DNA of 40,964 nt. It comes from an uncultured bacterium (lineage in GTDB: Bacteria; Bacillota; Clostridia; Oscillospirales; Acutalibacteraceae). Location of the stretch: assembly GCA_949283655.1 (NCBI GenBank), contig CASDTH010000011.1, forward strand, positions 1 to 40,964, written 5' to 3'. Below are positions 24,475-32,774 of this stretch, in pieces. Position 1 is the stretch's first letter. Each line of letters starts with the position of its first letter. The position numbers and the translations under genes are program-made. The notes beneath the pieces are model-generated. The model was given only the letters and a program-made list of their open reading frames with translations. It was not told the origin of the DNA and did no database searches.

Positions 24475-25941
24475 CTACTTCTTCCTTGTGGCTCCCTGCA
24501 TGGGAAGGCCTGTGCTGTAATCCAGCTGGGTAAAATCCTCCTCCTCCAGCTGGCGCGTATATCCTGTATGCCGGAAGCTGGGCTTGACATCCGGCCGCCA
24601 GGGCCGGCAGTGCCAATGGTAGCCTCGAAAAACATCCCGCGTCTCGTTCATCCACTGGATCAGCCGCTCATGCAGCTCGTTGCGCAGTTTGGCATAGCGC
24701 CGGTCTAAAATGCGGTTCTCCAGCTCATAAGGATCCTCCTGCAAATCGTAGAGCTCGTCCTCTGTCAGCAGGTTAATGACCAGCTTATAGCGCCCATCAA
24801 AAATACAACGGATGGGCTGAAAGCCCATAAAGCCATCGTGATCCACCTCATAGCGTGTGAACTCCATAAAGATATCGCGCCGTTCATTTTGCCCAATGTT
24901 TTGCAGCGGCGCCCCATGCAGCATTTTGGGGATTTTTACGCCGAAATAAGTCATCAGCGTGGGCAAGAGATCGATATGGGAAACGGGGGTCGTGTTTCTA
25001 CCCGGCGCAAAGCCACCGCCCTTGATGAGAAAGGGAACGCGTGTGACCTCATGAAACATCGCGCAGCCCTTGCCGATCATGCCGTGGGAGAGGAAGAGAT
25101 CCCCGTGATCTGCCGTATAGAGAATCAACGGCTCCAGCCCCAGCTCCTGAATTTTATTCAGCACGCGGCCGATTTCATAATCGCAAAAGAGGTTGCAGGC
25201 CAGCATCCCCTTTTGCAGCAGCTTCCGCAGACTGGTAAAGGAGCTCCCGGAATGCTCCTTTGCCCACACCTGATGGTGCGCGGGCGAATTCTTCACTCTA
25301 TATTTGACATTCGGCGTGCGATGAAACTTAAATTTTTGCTTCTTTAACGCCTCCACAAACCGGCGCGGACAAACGCTTGGCTCGTGCGGCTCATCCAGCG
25401 ACAGGGTGAGGAAGAAATCCTCCTCTTGAAACTCCTCCAAAAAACGAATCGCGCGGTCTGCACAGCGGTGCGCATAGGTATCCTCTTCACGGGGATCGTC
25501 ATCCCGGCAGGCCATGGGCACGCGGCTTTTGCGCCGCTGTTCCTCTGATAGTTCCTCCAAAAAATTGCGCATGTCATACCAATAGGAGGGATGATAGCCC
25601 GCAGGGCACTTGCCATATCCAAAATAATCACCGCCGTCCAGGTGCCACTTGCCGACATAACCGCATGTGATTCCGTGCGGGCTCAACCACTCGCCAGCCG
25701 TTTTTGTATTGGCGCCCAGTTGCATGGAGTTGGCTACCATTCCATTGGAATGCGGGTAGAGCCCGGTAAAGATGGCTGACCGGGCTGGGCCGCACACAGG
25801 CTGGCAAGTGTACCCGTTGATAAACTGCATACTCTCACGCGCGAGGGCATCCAGCGCCGGCGTGCGGGCTGCATCTCCATCATAGCAGCTAAGCATATCC
25901 TGCCGCTGTGTATCCACCATGATGAGAACCGCCTGTTTCAT
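24475..25941 (-). CDS. Sulfatase (alkaline phosphatase superfamily, Cys-type)
   Basis: A 488-residue sulfatase that would cleave sulfate esters. The modification motif CxPxR is present as CGPAR (Cys50 to Arg54), meaning Cys50 must be oxidised to formylglycine; in anaerobes this is done by the radical-SAM enzyme anSME, not encoded here. Metal and substrate residues are recognisable in IMVDTQRQD (Asp10), GKWHLDGG and TADHGD. No signal peptide is visible, so the enzyme is probably cytosolic and acts on imported substrate. The start at 25941 is set by GGGGGAT about 5 nt upstream; the longer open frame crosses the promoter. Its own promoter lies at 25976-26004. Neighbouring genes give no sugar-uptake context. 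Confidence 0.9.
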   Translation of the reverse strand: MKQAVLIMVDTQRQDMLSCYDGDAARTPALDALARESMQFINGYTCQPVCGPARSAIFTGLYPHSNGMVANSMQLGANTKTAGEWLSPHGITCGYVGKWHLDGGDYFGYGKCPAGYHPSYWYDMRNFLEELSEEQRRKSRVPMACRDDDPREEDTYAHRCADRAIRFLEEFQEEDFFLTLSLDEPHEPSVCPRRFVEALKKQKFKFHRTPNVKYRVKNSPAHHQVWAKEHSGSSFTSLRKLLQKGMLACNLFCDYEIGRVLNKIQELGLEPLILYTADHGDLFLSHGMIGKGCAMFHEVTRVPFLIKGGGFAPGRNTTPVSHIDLLPTLMTYFGVKIPKMLHGAPLQNIGQNERRDIFMEFTRYEVDHDGFMGFQPIRCIFDGRYKLVINLLTEDELYDLQEDPYELENRILDRRYAKLRNELHERLIQWMNETRDVFRGYHWHCRPWRPDVKPSFRHTGYTRQLEEEDFTQLDYSTGLPMQGATRKK

Positions 25942-25975
25942 AAAATCCCCCATTTCAAATCCGTCCTTTGCTGCC

Positions 25976-26004
25976 ATTCTACTATGAAACCCGGAAGGAA
26001 GCAA
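25976..26004 (-). promoter_or_regulatory. Sigma-A promoter of the sulfatase gene
   Basis: On the minus strand: TTGCTT (25999-26004), 17-bp spacer, TAGAAT (25976-25981), about 35 bp before the start codon. Confidence 0.65.
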
Positions 26005-26129
26005 GCTCGCGCAGAAAAAGCAGGGGGCCCGCCAGCCATAGAAACGAAAATCGCCTGCAAGCAATTTTGACCCTGCCCCACCCCATCTCAGGCGCATGCA
26101 TTTCTCCGCACATGACAGGTTGAGTAAGG

Positions 26130-26174
26130 TAAAACGAAAACCCCGTAACTGCCTCAATCAATGCAGTTACGGGG
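26130..26174 (-). terminator. Intrinsic terminator after the SWIM-domain gene
   Basis: A perfect 12-bp stem (26163-26174 with 26141-26152) is followed on the minus strand by TTTTCGTTTT. Between this hairpin and the SWIM gene stop lie two copies of GGTGCGTA preceded by similar bases (26201-26208 and 26232-26239, 31 bp apart). The rest of 25942-26256 holds only the sulfatase promoter. Confidence 0.88.
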
Positions 26175-26256
26175 ATTTGAGTGCCAAAGAGCGCGCAAAC
26201 GGTGCGTAAGTAGGGGTAAAAAACGCGAAAAGGTGCGTACTCTATGGCACTTTGCT

Positions 26257-27072
26257 TCATAGTATGAAGCTGCCAGTTTCCTTTCCGTCGATGGCGAAGG
26301 CGAATAGCGTCCCCTTGCTCACTGCTGCGAAATAGCCGGTGCGTTCATATTCGTCCGCGTAATTCTTTTCGATCAGCTCCAGCGTTTCACGCAGCTGAAG
26401 CATGATAGCGAATTCATGCTTGCAGTTGTAGCTGCAGAAGCAGGAGCAGGTCAACCCACTGATCGCGCCATCCCAATATTCGAATTCAACCTCGTATGGC
26501 TGACCGCCTTCAACAATGGCATAGCCCTTGCTGCCGTCGATGCAGAGATACCGCACCTTATTGCTCATGTAGTAATCGTAGCCGCGCTCTGCGATTGCGC
26601 CGCTGACCTTCATCCCTGACAAATCCTCCAGCATAAAGGAGCTGTCATCGCTGCCACTGACGAATTCATCATCTTCCTGGGCTGGCGGCATGTACCATGT
26701 AGCCACTTTGCTCACTGGTAATGCAGCACGGTCAAAGGTCACGAAATGTGATCCAGCAATGAAAAACTGACCATTGACGGTAGTGTCGATGACCGCGATC
26801 ACACGCTTATATTCGGATATCTTTATTTTGAAATTGTAATTGACCTCAACCACGCGACCGCGCAGACCTTCAAGCTTGCCGTCCACATACACGAAGTCAC
26901 CACAGTGCAAATCAAACTGGTCATTGTAATAGGCCAGCTTTCGATTGCTGTCTTCAAAGTAAACCTGTACTACTGACTTGCGCGGGGTCGTCTGCTCCTG
27001 CGGTACGGTGTATGTAGCCTTCACAGGCTTGCTTTCCGTCTGTTCTGCTACAAACCCAATTCTGAATGCCAT
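26257..27072 (-). CDS. SWIM zinc-finger domain protein
   Basis: A 271-residue soluble protein. The C-terminal third contains a SWIM-type zinc motif, CSCFCSYNCKHEF (CxC, then CxH, about residues 212-224), which in other proteins mediates DNA or protein binding. The middle (about 60-120) is strand-rich with a KOW-like stretch (GDFVYVDGKLEGLRGRVVEV) that could form a small barrel. No helicase or nuclease motif is present, unlike the SWIM proteins fused to SNF2 helicases. Start ATG with AAAGAGGAAC upstream. It is a single-gene unit with an extended -10 promoter and a strong terminator. I cannot assign a function. Confidence 0.78.
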   Translation of the reverse strand: MAFRIGFVAEQTESKPVKATYTVPQEQTTPRKSVVQVYFEDSNRKLAYYNDQFDLHCGDFVYVDGKLEGLRGRVVEVNYNFKIKISEYKRVIAVIDTTVNGQFFIAGSHFVTFDRAALPVSKVATWYMPPAQEDDEFVSGSDDSSFMLEDLSGMKVSGAIAERGYDYYMSNKVRYLCIDGSKGYAIVEGGQPYEVEFEYWDGAISGLTCSCFCSYNCKHEFAIMLQLRETLELIEKNYADEYERTGYFAAVSKGTLFAFAIDGKETGSFIL

Positions 27073-27107
27073 AGCCTGTTCCTCTTTCGGCTTTTTCTCT
27101 GACTTTT

Positions 27108-27116
27108 ATTATAGCA
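27108..27116 (-). promoter_or_regulatory. Extended -10 promoter of the SWIM-domain gene
   Basis: On the minus strand TGC-TATAAT (27116-27108). The -35 region is poor, so the TGn extension probably matters. Confidence 0.6.
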
Positions 27117-27426
27117 TGTATTCTTCGTTTTTTGACACTTATTTTCGCTTCTAATTCATTCTGTCACGATTTCATGACAGTAAAAAGCACCCCGACAACC
27201 GTGCTGTCTGAACCGCCCCATATTGTGCAGACAGTACAAAAAAAGCCCCTGGTAGGAAATATGCGGCACCCCCTTCAAAACATACACGGATCTAGAAACA
27301 TATGAGATTTTTAAATACATAAAATAATTGTAAGAATCCCTTTTGATTTCTGTAAGAGATCTGTAAATCACCCGCTATAGAATAAAACCGGTAGCATATG
27401 GGAGGCACTCCCCTCTGTCAGCCGCC
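27117..27426. other. Gene-free AT-rich intergenic region
   Basis: I see no supported gene. A 71-codon frame on the minus strand (27156-27371) starts at GTG without a ribosome binding site. A small inverted repeat, CTGTCA with TGACAG (about 27161-27180), lacks a T-tract on either side. Confidence 0.5.
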
Positions 27427-28296
27427 TTACCCGGCCGGTGCATAATGGCGGAAGTTAGAATTCAAAAACAGCATACCAACCTCCAATGTATGGAACAGGG
27501 AGCCGTCCTCCATCGGCAGCACGGTGATCCCCTCCCCTTCTCCGCCAAAATTGGCGATGAGAGAGCTGTATAGCAGGATCCGGTCAAAATATTTGCGCAC
27601 TGCTCCAGTTGCAAGGTCAATTTCATAGACGGCGCGCGTCCGGTCATTGGTGGCGGCGTAGAGCTTGCCCTGATACACCTCGGCGCCTTGGATTTCCGGC
27701 ACAGGCTCGCTCAGCGGGATCGCACCTAGATATGCAAATGTTTCCAAATCATAGCGCAGCAGCTTAGGGGAGCTTTTGCTCTGCGCTACGTAAAAACAGC
27801 CCGCCCGTGCGTCGCACGCCACCCATGGCACGCCGCGCGTCAGCCTGCCGCTGCCAAGCTCTGCGTAAACGCCCGTATACCGCAGCGTTTCGGCATCATA
27901 CAACACCACCAGCGGATGCGCCCACACCTTGCTATCCTCCACGGCGGCATAGAGCTTCCCATCGTAATAGCTGATACCACCGATATGCGCGCTGCCAAAC
28001 TGCTCTTCCAACTCCTGAGGGATTGCGTCGAGATTGCGGGCAAGCACCGTCTCGTTATCTAGGGAGACCCGAACCAGGCTTGATTTCCCGCTGAAAAAGA
28101 AGCTCTCGCCATCCGTCGTCACATCCTGAGAGCGTGCCAGGGCAGGGAGCCCAACCACATTCTCCTTAGACAGGTACGGATACACCTCCCCCTGTGCCAG
28201 CGCATCCGCCGCACCTGTCAATACCGTCAGCACCATGGTAAAAATTGCGATAATACGTGTAAGCACTGTCTTTACGGTCAAAAATGCTCCCAGCAT
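27427..28296 (-). CDS. Exported beta-propeller-like protein
   Basis: A 289-residue protein with an N-terminal hydrophobic segment (about residues 5-33, ending GAADALA) that acts as a signal peptide or membrane anchor. The rest repeats a pattern of strand, turn and a YDGKLYAA or YQGKLYAATN element about every 45 residues, as in propeller proteins of the YncE/DUF type that display or bind ligands outside the cell. No catalytic motif is evident. The start has AAAAGGAGG 5-6 nt upstream. A promoter at 28404-28432 drives it divergently from the glycosyltransferase operon. Role unknown; the sequence suggests surface location only. Confidence 0.75.
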   Translation of the reverse strand: MLGAFLTVKTVLTRIIAIFTMVLTVLTGAADALAQGEVYPYLSKENVVGLPALARSQDVTTDGESFFFSGKSSLVRVSLDNETVLARNLDAIPQELEEQFGSAHIGGISYYDGKLYAAVEDSKVWAHPLVVLYDAETLRYTGVYAELGSGRLTRGVPWVACDARAGCFYVAQSKSSPKLLRYDLETFAYLGAIPLSEPVPEIQGAEVYQGKLYAATNDRTRAVYEIDLATGAVRKYFDRILLYSSLIANFGGEGEGITVLPMEDGSLFHTLEVGMLFLNSNFRHYAPAG

Positions 28297-28403
28297 AAAA
28301 ATCCTCCTTTTCGTGCGCCGCGCGCTTCCCTCTTGCCCGGCGTAACTGTGGTCATTCTTTCTTCTTTGAGGAGTGGCGAAGCGTTTTTGCGTTTATTAAA
28401 TAC

Positions 28404-28432
28404 ATTTTATCAAATGATTTTCGATTCGTCAA
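28404..28432 (-). promoter_or_regulatory. Sigma-A promoter of the propeller-like gene
   Basis: On the minus strand: TTGACG (28427-28432), 17-bp spacer, TAAAAT (28404-28409). Confidence 0.75.
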
Positions 28433-28469
28433 TGATAGAATGCGCGTGGAGCGGCAGCCACCGGATGGT

Positions 28470-28498
28470 TTGACCTTTCTGTGGAGACATGTTATACT
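28470..28498 (+). promoter_or_regulatory. Sigma-A promoter of the GT2-DUF6020 operon
   Basis: TTGACC (28470-28475), 17-bp spacer, TATACT (28493-28498). It is divergent from the promoter at 28404-28432, with only 38 bp between the two -35 boxes. The leader is about 100 nt. Confidence 0.78.
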
Positions 28499-28605
28499 AA
28501 AACACGCTTATGCCGCTTGCTCAAAAGCAGGCAAAATAGTATGTTACCATTTGATTCACTGAAGAAAGCTCCTGGCTGAGCATCCTGATCGGGGGAATAG
28601 AGATC

Positions 28606-29535
28606 ATGAAAAAAATCGCCGTACTGGTTCCCTGCTACAATGAAGAGATGACGATTGCCAACGTCATCGAGGATTTTCACCAGCACCTGCCACAGGCAAA
28701 AATTTATGTTTATAACAACAACTCCACCGACCGAACGGCACAGATTGCGGCAGAGCATGGCGCAATTGTTATTCCGGAATATCAGCAGGGCAAGGGAAAT
28801 GTTGTGCGCAGCATGTTCCGCGATATTGAGGCCGACTGCTATATCATGGTAGACGGGGACGACACCTACCCGGCGGAGGATGCCGTCCGCGTGGCGCAGC
28901 TCGTGCTGGACGGCAAAGCGGAAATGGCCATCGGCGACCGGCTTTCCAGCACCTATTTTACAGAAAACAAGCGCCCATTCCATAATCTTGGGAATAAGAT
29001 GGTGCGCGGCCTGATTAATTTTATCTTTCACAGCGACGTCAAGGATATCATGACGGGCTGCCGGGCCTTCAGCCGCCGGTTTGTCAAGAGCTTCCCTGTG
29101 CTCTCCACTGGCTTTGAAATTGAAACGGAAATGACCATTCATGCGCTGGATAAAAACCTGGCCATTCGCGAGGTGCCGATTGGCTACCGTGACCGCATGG
29201 AGGGGAGTGTTTCCAAGCTCAACACGTTCTCCGACGGCTTCAAGGTGTTGAAAACAATTTTCCGCCTCTTTCGGGAATACAAGCCGCTCCAGTTTTTCGG
29301 CCTGATGGCCCTGGTGCTGGCAGTGCTGGCGGCAATCCTTTTCATTCCAGTGTTGGTGGAGTATTTCCGCACCGGGCTCGTGCCGCGCTTTCCCACGCTG
29401 ATTGTATCCTGTTTCAGCGCCATGTGCGCGCTGCTCTCCTTTAGCTGTGGGCTAATTTTGGATTCCATCCGCACGAAGCACCGCCAGATGTTTGAGCTTT
29501 ATCTGCATTTACAGGAAAAACAAGAAAAGGATTAA
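28606..29535 (+). CDS. Family 2 glycosyltransferase with C-terminal membrane anchor
   Basis: A 309-residue GT-A fold glycosyltransferase. The N-terminal nucleotide-sugar domain has VLVPCYNEE near residue 6, NNNSTDRT, and the metal-binding DGDDTYP (DxD, about residue 84). An acceptor-side ED-type region (STGFEIETEM) follows. Two C-terminal membrane helices (about residues 232-256 and 264-285) anchor it. The layout matches polyprenyl-phosphate sugar transferases (DPM1/GtrB type), which make lipid-linked sugars at the inner face of the membrane. The start is preceded by GGGGG. The next gene, a multi-helix DUF6020 protein, starts 6 nt after the stop; the pair probably makes and uses a lipid-linked sugar. 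Confidence 0.88.
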   Translation: MKKIAVLVPCYNEEMTIANVIEDFHQHLPQAKIYVYNNNSTDRTAQIAAEHGAIVIPEYQQGKGNVVRSMFRDIEADCYIMVDGDDTYPAEDAVRVAQLVLDGKAEMAIGDRLSSTYFTENKRPFHNLGNKMVRGLINFIFHSDVKDIMTGCRAFSRRFVKSFPVLSTGFEIETEMTIHALDKNLAIREVPIGYRDRMEGSVSKLNTFSDGFKVLKTIFRLFREYKPLQFFGLMALVLAVLAAILFIPVLVEYFRTGLVPRFPTLIVSCFSAMCALLSFSCGLILDSIRTKHRQMFELYLHLQEKQEKD

Positions 29536-29541
29536 TCAGAT

Positions 29542-31365
29542 ATGACAAAACAATCGCCTTCCAATCCCACCGTTTCCCTACCGCCAACCGGGAGGATCCT
29601 CTTACTGCTTTTGGCCGCCTGCCTGTCCACCATGGCGGCCGCGCTCTATCTGGAGCTCAGCGTAATGGGCAGCGCCTGCCTGTTTCTGCTGATTGGGATT
29701 TTCTTTTTTTATAAAAAATATGGTTTTCGCAGCACGGGGCAGATCCGGCTTCTGGCTTTGCTCTCCGCTGTAGCTTGCGTCCTCTCCGCCCTGCTGGGCC
29801 GTTACAGCAAATATGACGATCTGTTTTACGGCATCCAGTCAGACGATTTCCGCGAAAGTCTGCCGCAGCAGCTTGTACTGACGCTGTTCATTGCGGCTGG
29901 GTTATTTGTTCTTTTCTATTTCTGCTTCCTGCGGTTTTATGAATCCAGCCGCACCTTTTCGCTTGGGCGCACCACAGCGCCGCCGGTGGAGGGCTGGGCT
30001 GTTTTTTTCTGCTCCTTTTTGATCATTCTGGTTTGCTGGCTACCCTATTACCTTACCTATTTCCCCGGTCTGCTTTCCAACGACTCCGTCTGGCAGATGG
30101 ATCAGGTGCTCGGCATCCGCCCCTACAGCAATCACCATCCCTTTACGCACACCATGATGATCAAACTGGTGTATTCTATCGGCTTCGCCCTCTTCGGCAC
30201 AATCAGAGGGGGAGTTGCCTTTTACACCTTCGTCCAGATGGCGGCAATGGCGCTGATTTTCTCCTACCTGATTTACACCGTTTACCGGCAGGGGGGCAAA
30301 ACGGGCTGGTGTATCGCCCTGCTCGCCTATTTTGCTCTGATGCCCTTCCACGCAATGTACAGCATCACCATGTGGAAGGATGTGCTGTTCGGCGGGTTTG
30401 TGCTGCTGTTTGCCATCTCCCTCTGGAAGCTACTGACCCGCTACCGCAGCGGGGAGCCGGTCTGGTCCGCTCTGGCCATGTTCGCTGTGACCGGTGTTTT
30501 CGTCAGCCTGCTGCGCACAAACGGCTTCCTCGTGTTTTTAATCTGCATCCCGGTTGCCGTTGTGATGCTGCGAAAATTCTGGCTGCCTGTGCTGGCCGCC
30601 GGCGTTGCGAGCGTCGTCGTTGTTTTAATGGTGCTGGGGCCGGTCATGTCCGCCTTTGATGTGATCCCAGTCGACACGGTGGAGGCGCTCTCCATCCCCT
30701 TGCAGCATATCTCCCGCGTCATTGTGGACGAGAAACCCCTTACCGCCGAAGAGACAGCGCTGATCGAGCAGCTGGCCCCTGTGGAGGAGATCAAGGCCGC
30801 CTACCGGCCGTATATCTCCGACCCCGTCAAAAATCTGATTCGGTATTATAACAACCAGGAGGCTTTTTCAACCTATAAATGGGAGTATCTCAAGCTCTGG
30901 GTGAGCCTCGCAGTGAAATACCCCTGGGAGATCATCAAAGCGCAGGCCGACCAGACCTATGGCTACTGGTATCCGGACGTACAATATTGGAATGTGTGGA
31001 CCTATATGGTGGCAAATGATTTTGGCCTGACAGAAACGCCGCTGATCGACGGCCCTGTCTCCGAGCTGGTGCGCGGCGCTGCCACGAGCTATCGAACCAT
31101 CCCTGTCTACGGCCTATTTTGGAGCATCGGCCTGAATATGCTCGCCTTTTGCGCAGTGGGCATGGCCTGTATCGCCCGCAAAAAGGCCTGGCTGTTGGCA
31201 GCTTTTGTACCCGTTGCTGCCGTGTTCCTGACGCTGATGGTATCTACCCCTGTTTATGCGGAATTCCGCTATATCTACAGCCTGTTTACCACGCTGCCGT
31301 TTCTGATCAGCGTTACGTTTCTTCCGCCGCCGGGGCGAAAGCAGGCGGCAGACTCAACCCTTTAA
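29542..31365 (+). CDS. DUF6020 family polytopic membrane protein (GT-C-like)
   Basis: A 607-residue inner-membrane protein with about 12 hydrophobic segments. The large loop after the fifth or so helix holds YFPGLLSNDSVWQMDQ and SNHHPFTHT, a pattern typical of DUF6020 proteins and reminiscent of GT-C glycosyltransferases, in which acidic residues of the first periplasmic loop bind the lipid-phosphate sugar. A long extracytoplasmic stretch (about residues 380-490) carries Lys/Glu/Tyr-rich helices. Translation likely follows the GT2 gene directly, with only 6 nt between them. I infer that it transfers a sugar from the lipid carrier made by the GT2 enzyme onto a cell-surface polymer; acceptor unknown. 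Confidence 0.82.
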   Translation: MTKQSPSNPTVSLPPTGRILLLLLAACLSTMAAALYLELSVMGSACLFLLIGIFFFYKKYGFRSTGQIRLLALLSAVACVLSALLGRYSKYDDLFYGIQSDDFRESLPQQLVLTLFIAAGLFVLFYFCFLRFYESSRTFSLGRTTAPPVEGWAVFFCSFLIILVCWLPYYLTYFPGLLSNDSVWQMDQVLGIRPYSNHHPFTHTMMIKLVYSIGFALFGTIRGGVAFYTFVQMAAMALIFSYLIYTVYRQGGKTGWCIALLAYFALMPFHAMYSITMWKDVLFGGFVLLFAISLWKLLTRYRSGEPVWSALAMFAVTGVFVSLLRTNGFLVFLICIPVAVVMLRKFWLPVLAAGVASVVVVLMVLGPVMSAFDVIPVDTVEALSIPLQHISRVIVDEKPLTAEETALIEQLAPVEEIKAAYRPYISDPVKNLIRYYNNQEAFSTYKWEYLKLWVSLAVKYPWEIIKAQADQTYGYWYPDVQYWNVWTYMVANDFGLTETPLIDGPVSELVRGAATSYRTIPVYGLFWSIGLNMLAFCAVGMACIARKKAWLLAAFVPVAAVFLTLMVSTPVYAEFRYIYSLFTTLPFLISVTFLPPPGRKQAADSTL

Positions 31366-31372
31366 CAGCCAT

Positions 31373-31412
31373 AAAAAGGTGCGGAGCTGTAAGCAATCCG
31401 CACCTTTTTTTT
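31373..31412. terminator. Bidirectional terminator
   Basis: A perfect 13-bp stem (31373-31385 with 31397-31409) carries A-rich and T-rich outer arms, giving a U-tract on both strands. It serves the converging DUF6020 and E2-type acyltransferase genes. Confidence 0.92.
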
Positions 31413-31424
31413 ATGGCATGCCTA

Positions 31425-32408
31425 TTACCACTCCCGTATCACATCAGGATGGGCAAACAGGTGATCCAGCGTTTTCATAAACGGCACCAGCGCTTCAAAG
31501 TCAACCGCGCGGTGATCAAACGCAAGGCACATCGGCAAAACCTGGCGGATGCCGATCTGTTTGACGCCATTTGCATCCATATAAACGCCCGGCTTCTCCT
31601 GCACCGCGCCAACCGCCACCGCGAAAACCTGCGGCGGGATGATCTCCAGCAGCGCCATAGCGCCATGCTGCCCTCTGTAAACGCTTCCGATATTGGAAAC
31701 CGTCACGCTCCCCTGCTCGAGATCCGCCTTGGTCAACCGTTCGCTCGCCGGGATTTGATAATAGGCCTTTTTTGCCTTGCCGGAAAGCGTTTTCACCCGA
31801 TGCTTTCCCACCTTGGAGCCAAATAGCCGGCGCAGCACGCGGATGAAATGCAGATGCTTCAAATGCGTCAGGGTTTCTGCAAAGGCGACTTCATACATCG
31901 CCTCATTGAAATCCGTGCGCTCCATCCGGCGGCCCATCTCCTCAATATATGCGGCAAGCTCATCCAGGGATTTTGAGCCGACATCCCGCAGGTTCACCGT
32001 CATCATCTCTCCATTGGGTAAGCACCAGGGCACGGAAATATCAATGCGCTCCAGCTGTGTCACACGACCGCGGACGGTTTTATCACGGTAATCAATGTGC
32101 GCATTCAGCGCGGGCGCTGCTTTCAGGCCCTGCGCAATCGCTTTGAGCAGAATGGTGTTGACGGTGATTTTACGCGGCCGGTTTCCCTCCTGATTCAGGC
32201 GGTGGTACGCCTCCATAAATTCCGTTACATCCGGCTCATACAGATAGGTGACGTGCGGGATGCTCTTCCAGGATTCCGACGTCATGTGGGAGACGATCTT
32301 CCGCTGCATGCCGAAGTGGGTCACCACGTTCCCATTTTTACGCTCTGTCTGATTCTCCCCAGCTACCAGCGTGTTCACAGGGAGCTTTAGCACCATTGTA
32401 TCCTGCAT
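31425..32408 (-). CDS. Stand-alone 2-oxoacid dehydrogenase E2-type acyltransferase domain protein
   Basis: A 327-residue protein consisting of the catalytic domain of dihydrolipoamide acyltransferases (CAT fold) without the lipoyl or peripheral-subunit-binding domains. Recognisable parts are RKIVSHMTSESWKSIPHVTYL at the N-terminus (shortened), the segment PALNAHIDYRDKTV, GSVTVSNIGSV and the active-site region AFDHRAVDFEAL. The last keeps His and Asp of HxxxDG but has Phe for Gly. Without a lipoyl arm it cannot act as a normal E2, and no E1 or E3 gene is near. Similar free-standing proteins occur in Clostridia with no settled function. The start at 32408 is set by AAAGGAG about 9 nt upstream; the longer frame has no such site. 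Confidence 0.85.
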   Translation of the reverse strand: MQDTMVLKLPVNTLVAGENQTERKNGNVVTHFGMQRKIVSHMTSESWKSIPHVTYLYEPDVTEFMEAYHRLNQEGNRPRKITVNTILLKAIAQGLKAAPALNAHIDYRDKTVRGRVTQLERIDISVPWCLPNGEMMTVNLRDVGSKSLDELAAYIEEMGRRMERTDFNEAMYEVAFAETLTHLKHLHFIRVLRRLFGSKVGKHRVKTLSGKAKKAYYQIPASERLTKADLEQGSVTVSNIGSVYRGQHGAMALLEIIPPQVFAVAVGAVQEKPGVYMDANGVKQIGIRQVLPMCLAFDHRAVDFEALVPFMKTLDHLFAHPDVIREW

Positions 32409-32648
32409 CCTCAAACACTCCTTTTGTGTGTAAAAATCAAGTTTTGTGCGCCGCACAAGCATCCATGTGCAAGCAATTGTTGAAAAGCAGTTTCCGGATT
32501 TGCCTTTGTTCCTATGATTCGACTGTATGAAAAAATTTTTAGGGGTATCACAAAAGTTTTTTTCGTCTTTGGGCCGGTGCAGACACGCTCCGGCAAGGCG
32601 CAAAATCAGCAGAACGGCCTTAGCAGGGCCGTTGCCTTAAAAATTACA

Positions 32649-32670
32649 AATCCGTTACGAATCCGTTACG
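32649..32670 (+). repeat. Tandem 11-bp direct repeat upstream of the ABC operon
   Basis: Two exact copies of AATCCGTTACG (32649-32659 and 32660-32670) end 14 bp before the -35 box. The 11-bp period would place both copies on the same face of the helix, as expected for an activator site. Confidence 0.6.
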
Positions 32671-32684
32671 TTTTGAAAAGATGG

Positions 32685-32713
32685 TTGACGGCCCACAGCG
32701 TTTGTGCTATTCT
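32685..32713 (+). promoter_or_regulatory. Sigma-A promoter of the ABC-GntR operon
   Basis: TTGACG (32685-32690), 17-bp spacer, TATTCT (32708-32713). Confidence 0.75.
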
Positions 32714-32728
32714 CTCAAGTGTAATAGG

Positions 32729-32740
32729 TGTGATATCACA
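32729..32740. promoter_or_regulatory. Palindromic operator candidate TGTGATATCACA
   Basis: A perfect 12-bp palindrome starts 15 bp after the -10 box, inside the initially transcribed region, where a bound repressor would block transcription. The operon encodes a YtrA-type GntR regulator, the likely ligand-responsive repressor for this site. Confidence 0.6.
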
Positions 32741-32774
32741 GTTGATTCAAAAATCATTCAGAGGAGGGTTTCGT

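Noticed and set aside
27156..27371. 71-codon frame on the minus strand
   Set aside because: GTG start, no ribosome binding site, no recognisable feature.
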